Positions 1 through 5,916 of a DNA stretch of 14,104 nucleotides are shown here, one piece after another. Each line of letters opens with the position of its first letter. Position 1 is the first letter of the stretch. The DNA comes from Clostridiales bacterium (GTDB taxonomy: Bacteria > Bacillota > Clostridia > Oscillospirales > CAG-382). The stretch lies in contig SFLA01000027.1 in the NCBI GenBank assembly GCA_004553575.1, positions 1 through 14,104 on the forward strand, read 5' to 3'. The notes under the pieces are model-generated. The model saw only the letters and a list, made by a program, of their open reading frames with translations, was not told where the DNA came from and made no database searches. The position numbers were made by a program, and so were the translations under genes.

Positions 1-1545
1 GAATTTGCTGCCGCTTACCTTTCCGTGAGAAACCTCGAGATAGGTATCGAGCGATACTATCATCTTTGAGGAGTTGATTGAATCGTATATTTCGTTATAG
101 CTGCAGTCGCCGGTGACGCCGAGATTTGATATGGAATACCCGAAATTACGGTAGCAGATGTCCTTAACATACGAGAAGGTTGCGGCTTTAAGAAAGCCTT
201 CATGGCTTTCGTCGGTTATTACCGATGAATTCGCGAGGTAAATATATCGCGAAATGCCGTTTGACAGCGCAATTCCGATCGAATTTGCCGCGGTGTTCCA
301 GCTCGAATATCCGAGAAGGACGGTAAGCGGAACGTTTTGGTCAATAAGTGCGCGCTGAAGCGCGTGATCTGCGCTGCCGGAGGTCGGGTCTATAACTATG
401 GTCGGTATTCCGTTTTCGCAGTTTTTTGCCGCCTGCTTTGCCAGCGTTACCGCGGCGGAGGCAGTGTTCCTCGATGTGAGTACCAGCACCTGAAGCGCGT
501 CGGCGCTGTCGGTAATGCCGGAGCCGAGCGAGGTTACATGATATTCGACCTCCTGCTTAAGGGTTGCAAAATCAAAGGAATCCGCAATGTTGTTTTCGCC
601 TCCGCCGTAGTAGGTCACGAAGACATCGGTCGTACCGTACAGCAGGGAAACGGCCTTGGTAAGTCCCATAAGTCCAAGTTCGTCGGTCCCGGCGAACAGC
701 ATACCCTTATCGCCGAGCTTTTCGGTGATATAGCGTATCTCGTTTGTCTGGATATTTGATGTGGTGGACGAATCGTCAACGCCTATATAACAGTATTCGA
801 CATTATCGATCGAGGCGGAAAGGATATAGTCGATAAGCTTAAGCTTGCGTGCGCGCGACGCAAGGTAGCCGTCAATCTCGGATTCGCTGAGCGCGGTTTC
901 GATCACTTCACCGTCCGGCGAGTACTTATACCCGGAAATTATGTTCTCTACCGTCAGATCGTTTCCGGTAAGCTCTGCGCGCCGCTGCATTCCGTAGGTG
1001 CGAAAAAGGGTGTATTTGTCGTATTGATACCCCTGGTAATTCACGGTAGAAGCGAGGCGCATTACCGTATCGAACAGGATTACGGTATTCGTTTCCGACA
1101 GCTCAATAATATAGTCGGCTATCGAGTATTCCAGGGTAAGATCGGTGTTGCTGAGCCAACGGGAGGAAACGAGTCCTCCGCTGAGAAGCTGATCGAGCGA
1201 CAGAACGAATATATCGCAGGTCTTATCCGTCTCTTTTAGCCATTCGACCAGAGCCTCGCGGTCGCCGTAGGTGGTGCCGTTCGGATTCTTTTTCATATTG
1301 TCAAGCGCCGTGCGGAACAGGCTTTCCGCGGGCATTAACAGATCGATTCCCGACTGCTGCGCCAGAAATTCTGCGCGGTCGTAGTTTACGGGACGGTTGT
1401 CCAAGGGTATATAAGCCACCTTGCAGCCGTTATGATTCTGTTTTGCGGGCGTGCCGTAGGCTGCCGATGCTTCCCCGGCGGCGGCACAGGACGCCGTGAG
1501 CATTGCGGCTGCGGTAAGTAAAAAGGCTATTATGCGTTTTAACAT
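1..1545 (-). CDS. Secreted DUF4127 family protein (C-terminus cut off by window edge)
   Basis: My reverse-strand translation is open for 515 codons from ATG 1545 to the window edge, so the C-terminus is missing. GGAGG sits 9 nt before the ATG. Residues 1-29 form a signal peptide: KR near the start, a hydrophobic core and small residues (ASA) before a likely cleavage site. Cys20 follows T-A-S, a poor lipobox, so release is likelier than lipidation. The mature part has the motifs I associate with DUF4127: YIPLDNRPVN (residues 45-54), a DELGLMG segment mid-protein and GYSSWNTAANS near residue 411. The family has no settled biochemical function that I know of; members are long single-domain proteins of Gram-positive bacteria, and I infer an extracytoplasmic role from the signal peptide. 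The gene has its own promoter and diverges from the pseudouridine synthase gene. Family assignment is confident; function is unknown. Confidence 0.85.
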   Translation of the reverse strand, partial: MLKRIIAFLLTAAAMLTASCAAAGEASAAYGTPAKQNHNGCKVAYIPLDNRPVNYDRAEFLAQQSGIDLLMPAESLFRTALDNMKKNPNGTTYGDREALVEWLKETDKTCDIFVLSLDQLLSGGLVSSRWLSNTDLTLEYSIADYIIELSETNTVILFDTVMRLASTVNYQGYQYDKYTLFRTYGMQRRAELTGNDLTVENIISGYKYSPDGEVIETALSESEIDGYLASRARKLKLIDYILSASIDNVEYCYIGVDDSSTTSNIQTNEIRYITEKLGDKGMLFAGTDELGLMGLTKAVSLLYGTTDVFVTYYGGGENNIADSFDFATLKQEVEYHVTSLGSGITDSADALQVLVLTSRNTASAAVTLAKQAAKNCENGIPTIVIDPTSGSADHALQRALIDQNVPLTVLLGYSSWNTAANSIGIALSNGISRYIYLANSSVITDESHEGFLKAATFSYVKDICYRNFGYSISNLGVTGDCSYNEIYDSINSSKMIVSLDTYLEVSHGKVSGSKF

Positions 1546-1574
1546 CTCGGGATACCTCCGTACATTATGGCGTA

Positions 1575-1603
1575 ATTATACTACAATTAACTCGTAAAGT
1601 AAA
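1575..1603 (-). promoter_or_regulatory. Sigma-A type promoter for the DUF4127 gene
   Basis: On the minus strand, TTTACT (1598-1603) and TATAAT (1575-1580) are separated by 17 nt. This places transcription start about 25 nt upstream of the ribosome binding site of the DUF4127 gene. The -35 box matches the consensus at four of six positions and the -10 box is perfect. Confidence 0.7.
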
Positions 1604-1694
1604 GACTTCAGGCGAAAAACAGCCTTGCGCAAAGCAGGAGGTTGTGATAGAATATGTGCATGTTATCCGGAAAATGCGGGAGGTGACGGAAAAC

Positions 1695-2327
1695 ATGGAG
1701 ATCATTTACAGCGGCGGGGGACTTGTTGTAGCCGAAAAGACGCCGGGCAGCGTCTGTGAGGACGCAGAGAGCGGAAGTCTGCTCAGAGAAGTGTCCGCCG
1801 TCTGCGGGAAGAAGGTATATCCCGTCCACCGTATCGACCGTATTGCCGGCGGGTGCGTGTTATATGCGCTTTCGCCGCGCGCCGCCGAGGAGGTGCGTTC
1901 AGCCGGTATACACAAGACCTATCTGTTCGTAACCGTCGGTTCTTTGCCGGAGAAAAACGGTCGGCTTTACGACCTCCTGTATCACGACCAGGCGCATAAC
2001 AAAACGTTTACGGTAACCCGTATGCGGCGCGGTGTACGTGAGGCGGAGCTTACATATGAAGTGATGGCTGAATGCGATGGGCTTGCGCTGGTTTCGGCAG
2101 AGCTTATCACCGGGCGCACACATCAGATACGGGTTCAGTTTGCTTCCCGCGGGACGCCGCTTGCGGGGGATTCGCGTTACGGCGGAGGCGCCGGTGTTCC
2201 CGCACTGTGGTCGCACAGTCTGACATTTGTTTCGCACGGGAAGAAGACAACGGTTTGTTCTTATCCGCCGGATGTCGGTTACTGGAAGAAGTTTGACGTA
2301 AGGGAGCCGGAAAAATGCCGAACATAA
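1695..2327 (+). CDS. RluA-family RNA pseudouridine synthase
   Basis: Converts specific uridines in rRNA or tRNA to pseudouridine; the target cannot be told from sequence. HRIDR (residues 45-49) is the RluA-family catalytic motif with Asp48 as nucleophile. GRTHQIRVQF (140-149), then a GD-x-RYGG segment (158-164), is the conserved C-terminal motif. There is no N-terminal S4 domain, and at 210 aa it is a short, catalytic-core-only member. The frame is open back to a GTG at 1644, but I chose ATG 1695: GGAGGTGA, an exact anti-SD complement, lies 11 nt before it from the GGAGG, whereas the only purine-rich site near 1644 is 2 nt away. The first residues after Met18 of the longer form also match the usual start of the family fold (IIYSGGGLVVAEK). 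It heads a plus-strand cluster with the flavoprotein gene. Confidence 0.88.
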   Translation: MEIIYSGGGLVVAEKTPGSVCEDAESGSLLREVSAVCGKKVYPVHRIDRIAGGCVLYALSPRAAEEVRSAGIHKTYLFVTVGSLPEKNGRLYDLLYHDQAHNKTFTVTRMRRGVREAELTYEVMAECDGLALVSAELITGRTHQIRVQFASRGTPLAGDSRYGGGAGVPALWSHSLTFVSHGKKTTVCSYPPDVGYWKKFDVREPEKCRT

Positions 2328-2422
2328 AACTGTGCTTTGGCAGTGCCGCATTCGTCCGGAAGCTCATGACCGGCAATCGGGACATACAAATAACGTTCGA
2401 GGCGGAAAACTATGAAATATGA
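2315..2422 (+). CDS. Candidate 35-aa small protein bridging two genes
   Basis: ATG 2315 opens a 35-codon frame ending at TGA 2420-2422. Its first 13 nt overlap the end of the pseudouridine synthase gene, and its last 11 nt overlap the start of the flavoprotein gene, so the three frames tile without a gap. A purine-rich stretch (AAGGGAG) lies about 9 nt upstream. The peptide starts MPNIKLCFGSAAF and is mixed hydrophobic and charged with no signal or transmembrane segment. I recognise no family. It may be a real coupled small protein, or only a leader that carries ribosomes to the flavoprotein start; chance is not excluded at this length. Confidence 0.35.
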   Translation: MPNIKLCFGSAAFVRKLMTGNRDIQITFEAENYEI

Positions 2423-3632
2423 TGTTGCCGTTATAGGTGCAGGGGCTTCGGGCATGCTTGCCGCAGTGTCTGCCGCGGAGGCGGGAGCGACGGTGCTGCT
2501 TATCGAGCGCAACCGGGAAACCGGGCTCAAGATCGGTCTTACCGGAAAGGGAAGATGCAATCTTACCAATAACTGCGATCTTAACACTTTTCTTGAAAAC
2601 GTGCCGGTTAACCCGCGGTTTCTTTACCGGGCACTCACCGATTTCTCGCCTGCCGACACGATGGAGTACTTTGAGTCGATAGGCGTAAAACTGAAAACCG
2701 AGCGGGGCAGGCGAGTGTTTCCGCAAAGCGATTCGGCTCAGGAGGTGCGCAGAGCGCTTCGCCGCGAGTGCGAAAAACGGTGCAGGCTGGTTCAGGGCAG
2801 GGCAGACGGTATACTTATGTCCGGAGGGGCAGTGTGCGGCGTTACCGTATACGGCAGGGAATACGCTTCACGTGCGGTAATAGTGGCTACGGGCGGGCTG
2901 TCCTATCCGCGTACCGGTTCAACCGGAGACGGTTACCGTTTTGCGCGCGAAGCAGGTCACACCGTTACGCCGCTGCGCGGCTCGCTGGTACCCATAGTCT
3001 GTACGGGCAAGCTTTGCGGTGAGCTTATGGGACTGTCGCTCAGAAACGTCGCGCTGTCCGCATCGGTTTCCGGAAAGACGGTTTACCGCGGAGAGGGCGA
3101 AATGCTGTTTACCCACTTCGGCGTAAGCGGACCGCTAGTGCTTTCCGCTTCGGCGCTTATTGCCGGCAGATATCCTGCCGAGCTCACTATAGATCTGAAG
3201 CCTGCGCTTGACCGCGAGACGCTTGACCGCCGGCTGCTCCGGGAATTCGGAGATAATCCGAATAAAGATTATGTTAACCTGCTCGGAGCGTTGCTCCCGG
3301 CAAAGCTGGTGCCCGTTTTTGCCGAATTGTCCGGAATCGTTCCCCGCCGCAAGGCGAACGGGATAACCCGTGAGGAACGTAGTACAATTGTTTCGCTTCT
3401 TAAGGAATTCCGGCTTACGGCGGAGGGAACGCGTCCGCCGGAGGAGGCGGTGGTGACCTCGGGCGGGGTATGCGTAAAAGAGATAAACCCCTCGACCATG
3501 GAATCCCGTCTGGTCAAGGGGCTGTATTTCGCAGGAGAGGTGATCGATGTGGACGCTTATACCGGAGGATATAATCTTCAGATCGCTTTTTCGACAGGCC
3601 GGCTCGCGGGGTTATCCGCCGCGAAGGGCTGA
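2412..3632 (+). CDS. BaiN/YhiN (HI0933-like) NAD(P)/FAD-dependent oxidoreductase
   Basis: A 406-aa flavoprotein. The N-terminus has the dinucleotide-binding GAGASG loop (residues 9-14) on a beta strand (VAVI), with the acidic residue ending the second strand in LLIER. The family signature LTGKGRCNLTN follows at about residues 43-53. ATGGLSYPRTGSTGDG (about 160-175) is a second family motif, and the C-terminal segment from LYFAGEVIDVDAYTGGYN to the last residues is the FAD-binding ATG/GE-type closing motif. Length agrees with the family (about 400 aa). Substrates are poorly defined; one clostridial member (BaiN) was implicated in bile acid reduction, but that role should not be transferred here. 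GAGG lies 9 nt before ATG 2412. Likely cotranscribed with the pseudouridine synthase gene. Its 3' end overlaps the convergent desulfurase gene by 21 bp. Confidence 0.9.
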   Translation: MKYDVAVIGAGASGMLAAVSAAEAGATVLLIERNRETGLKIGLTGKGRCNLTNNCDLNTFLENVPVNPRFLYRALTDFSPADTMEYFESIGVKLKTERGRRVFPQSDSAQEVRRALRRECEKRCRLVQGRADGILMSGGAVCGVTVYGREYASRAVIVATGGLSYPRTGSTGDGYRFAREAGHTVTPLRGSLVPIVCTGKLCGELMGLSLRNVALSASVSGKTVYRGEGEMLFTHFGVSGPLVLSASALIAGRYPAELTIDLKPALDRETLDRRLLREFGDNPNKDYVNLLGALLPAKLVPVFAELSGIVPRRKANGITREERSTIVSLLKEFRLTAEGTRPPEEAVVTSGGVCVKEINPSTMESRLVKGLYFAGEVIDVDAYTGGYNLQIAFSTGRLAGLSAAKG

Positions 3633-4766
3633 TATCAGCTCCTCTGCCTGTCTGATTGTGTTCCCGCGACCGACGCTTATTCTTACGGCTCCGCTTCCCA
3701 GCGTGCCCAGAATTCTGTGCGCACCGGGGGCGCAATGAAGTCCGCCGCGCACGGCAAAGCCCTTTTCGGCGAGATATCGTGCGGTCTGTTCGCTGCTTTC
3801 GCCTTTCCGGGTAAGCAGCAGAATCTTTGTCCATTTTTCGGTATTTCCTGATTTCGGCGCGCCGATAAGGCGTATGCCGTCCGTCTTGCCCAGTTCTTCG
3901 ATAAGAAATCGGTATATTTCATCTTCTCCGTCAGTCCGGTACCCGTCGGGTTCCGGGCTTATTCTTTCTTTCAGAGCCTGTGCCAGACCGGCGAACGCCG
4001 GTGTATTTACGGTGCCCGCTTCGTAGCGCTCCGGAGGAAGAGGCGGCATGCTCCTTTCTATCGATCTTATGCCCGTTCCTCCCTCCAGAAGCGCATCGGG
4101 CAGCTTGTCAAAACCGCTTCTGAATATCATTGCACCTGTTCCGGAAGGTCCGTACAGTCCCTTGTGCCCCGGCAGACACAGAATGTCCGCACAGTCCTCG
4201 TCCAACCTTATGGGAATGTGGCCTGCCGTCTGCGCCGCGTCGACGATTACGGTTACGCCTCTGCGTGCCGCCGCGGAATACATTTCCCGGAGCGGGAATA
4301 TCCTGCCGCAGACATTTGAGGCGTGTGTAATAACAGCGAGCGATGCTCCGCCCGAAACGGCTTTTTCAAAACGCTCGAGTGTTTCCCCGTCGCTTTCGAG
4401 CGACGGGGTAAACCGTTTTATTCTTGCTTTGCCTGCCTTTTCCATCGCATACAGCGGGCGGGTGACCGAATTATGGTCAAAATCTCCGGCGACTACGACG
4501 CATTTTCCTTTGTTCCGCATTATAAAGCCCTTTACGGCAATGCAGAGCGATTCGGTACAGTTTTTGGTAAGCACGCAGTTTTCCGGCTGCGCTCCGAATT
4601 CATCGGCAAGCGCGGTACGGCATTCATACAACAGCTCGCCGCTTTTCTCCGCGTAGCCGTGGCTCCCGCGGCCGGCGGAGCCGCTTATACGCATTGCGTT
4701 TGCTACCGCAGATATTACCGCTTCGCTTTTCGGAAATCCGGTGGCGGCGTGGTCGAAATAGATCAT
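3612..4766 (-). CDS. Cysteine desulfurase family protein (class V aminotransferase, EF2568-like)
   Basis: A PLP enzyme expected to take sulfur (or selenium) from cysteine (selenocysteine) as an enzyme persulfide. Visible motifs: YFDHAATGFPK at the N-terminus, DFDHNS with His98 over the cofactor, DAAQTAGH with Asp176 and Gln179, LCLPGHKGLYGPSGTG with the Schiff-base Lys202, and GGLHCAPGAHRILGT with catalytic Cys345. The 384-aa length and the GLHCAP loop fit the cysteine desulfurase subgroup typified by E. faecalis EF2568, not IscS/SufS. The ATG (4764-4766) shares its A with the TAA stop of the DUF3343 gene (TAATG), so translation is coupled and the partner is probably the sulfur/selenium acceptor. 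No IscU, SufU, SelD or molybdenum-hydroxylase gene is in the window, so the final destination of the sulfur is unknown. No terminator is seen after the stop. Confidence 0.9.
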   Translation of the reverse strand: MIYFDHAATGFPKSEAVISAVANAMRISGSAGRGSHGYAEKSGELLYECRTALADEFGAQPENCVLTKNCTESLCIAVKGFIMRNKGKCVVVAGDFDHNSVTRPLYAMEKAGKARIKRFTPSLESDGETLERFEKAVSGGASLAVITHASNVCGRIFPLREMYSAAARRGVTVIVDAAQTAGHIPIRLDEDCADILCLPGHKGLYGPSGTGAMIFRSGFDKLPDALLEGGTGIRSIERSMPPLPPERYEAGTVNTPAFAGLAQALKERISPEPDGYRTDGEDEIYRFLIEELGKTDGIRLIGAPKSGNTEKWTKILLLTRKGESSEQTARYLAEKGFAVRGGLHCAPGAHRILGTLGSGAVRISVGRGNTIRQAEELISALRGG

Positions 4767-4996
4767 TATAAGCTTCCCTTCGATTCACCGATAATCTTTA
4801 TCCCGAGGGATTTAAGCACCGTCCTGGCTGCGTCAAGCTCGCTGGTTTTAAGCACGATTCCGTAGCCGCAGCCCCGCATGCGACGCACGTTTGCTCCGCG
4901 GGTGATTGCCGACCGGATTCCCGATTCGGCGAGCGCGCTCTGTGCCTTGTAGGCGTAGGTCATGGAGGACAGTACTATAACGGTATTGTTTTCCAT
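4766..4996 (-). CDS. DUF3343 putative Se/S carrier-like protein
   Basis: A 76-aa protein starting MENNTVIVLSSMTYAYKAQ. The pattern of an N-terminal strand, the AYKAQSAL helix, and a single cysteine in RRMRGCGYGIVLK (Cys43) followed by an A-R-T-V-L-K helix fits DUF3343, a family described as putative selenium/sulfur carriers related to the C-terminal part of YedF. Cys43 is the only cysteine, in the position expected for a persulfide carrier. The frame is open further upstream to 5077, but AAGGGGG 6 nt before ATG 4996 and the family's usual length favour the short form. It is coupled to the downstream cysteine desulfurase by TAATG, which supports a donor-carrier pair. I found no convincing promoter between it and the terminator upstream: TATACT is present at about 25 nt before the ATG, but without a good -35 box. 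Confidence 0.85.
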   Translation of the reverse strand: MENNTVIVLSSMTYAYKAQSALAESGIRSAITRGANVRRMRGCGYGIVLKTSELDAARTVLKSLGIKIIGESKGSL

Positions 4997-5076
4997 TGTG
5001 TTCCCCCTTGTCACAGTATATGCCGCAGTTCCTCGGACGGAACAGAAAATACCCGTGCGGAGCGATACGGAGGGCA

Positions 5077-5111
5077 AGAAAAAACGCCGCTCTGTTTAAG
5101 GGAGCGGCGTT
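5077..5111 (-). terminator. Intrinsic terminator after the M55 peptidase gene
   Basis: A perfect 10-bp stem, AACGCCGCTC (5083-5092) with GAGCGGCGTT (5102-5111), and a 9-nt loop. Read on the minus strand it is followed by TTTTTT (5079-5084, partly in the stem). It lies 16 nt after the peptidase stop and ends the lipoprotein/dockerin/peptidase unit. Confidence 0.92.
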
Positions 5112-5127
5112 CATAAGGTTAAGATCT

Positions 5128-5916
5128 TTAACAGCAGAAATGCATGAATCGCAGTATTTCGTAATAGTCAGCGGAGCAGTAGACCACCGAATGCGGAGAT
5201 ACCAGCTTTGCGCCGGGGTAAAAGCCCGCCGAATACGCATCTGCGGCATTTTTATATGTAATCTTTATTTCAAAGGAATCCGGCAGCGGCGGCAGGCATG
5301 CCGAAATATCGCCGGAAAGCGCCTCCTTCGTGCGCTCCTCGATAAGCCTGCAGACCATGCCGGGATGAAGCGCCTTTACAGCTCCTCCGATACCCTCCTG
5401 GGTCGCTACAAAGGATATACCGGGTATAAGGCTTCTCGCAGCGTCGCAAAGCGCCGTGTCGCCGGAAAGCATTACCGTCGGTACGCCGTAGTAGGCGCAG
5501 GTGTATGCGGATATTACAAATTCGCTGATAATCTCGCCGTTCAGCTCAATGCTGATAAGCGACGTGGACATTGTATGTGCGAGCGGACTTCCCCCGGTGA
5601 ATCCGGCGGAATGATATCCCGTAAACGCCGCCGCGTTGAATCCCTCGGCTACGCCGGCGACCATACAGAGCGGGTTGCGGGTCCAGTCACGGATCAGTTT
5701 TGCCTGCTCGGGCAGCCGGTCGGGATACAGATTGCGCGCGGTGTCGTGCGCGTCCTTAATCACGATCTCGTCGTAGCCGGCGTTCAACGCTCCGCGGCAC
5801 ACTGCGGCTACTTCTTCCGTCATTTGGGAGCGGAAGTAGGAATCGTCCCCGGTTTCCTTCCACGCGGCAATTCCGGCGGTTCCCTCGATATCGGCGCTTA
5901 TAAACAGTCTCTTCAT
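5128..5916 (-). CDS. M55 family D-aminopeptidase (DppA-like)
   Basis: A 262-aa zinc-dependent peptidase. M55 enzymes such as B. subtilis DppA release N-terminal D-amino acids from short D-peptides, with a proposed role in recycling wall peptides. The metal ligands of the family can be placed: Asp9 and Glu11 (ISADIEGTAG), His57 (KDAHDTARN), His102 (TGYHSAG) and Glu132 (ISEF); the proposed catalytic His is His114 (LAHTMS). No signal peptide, so it acts in the cytoplasm. The frame is open 17 codons further upstream, but ATG 5916 has GGAGG 8 nt before it and begins the family's MK-(hydrophobic)-ISADIEG start. Its ATG overlaps the stop of the upstream dockerin-like gene as ATGA, which means translational coupling with a secreted protein, an unusual partner. 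DppA is usually found with dipeptide transporter genes; none is present here. Confidence 0.92.
   Translation of the reverse strand: MKRLFISADIEGTAGIAAWKETGDDSYFRSQMTEEVAAVCRGALNAGYDEIVIKDAHDTARNLYPDRLPEQAKLIRDWTRNPLCMVAGVAEGFNAAAFTGYHSAGFTGGSPLAHTMSTSLISIELNGEIISEFVISAYTCAYYGVPTVMLSGDTALCDAARSLIPGISFVATQEGIGGAVKALHPGMVCRLIEERTKEALSGDISACLPPLPDSFEIKITYKNAADAYSAGFYPGAKLVSPHSVVYCSADYYEILRFMHFCC

Noticed and set aside
337..759. 140-codon plus-strand ORF
   Set aside because: Antisense to the DUF4127 gene, whose reading frame is open across the full 1545 nt with family motifs and a signal peptide.
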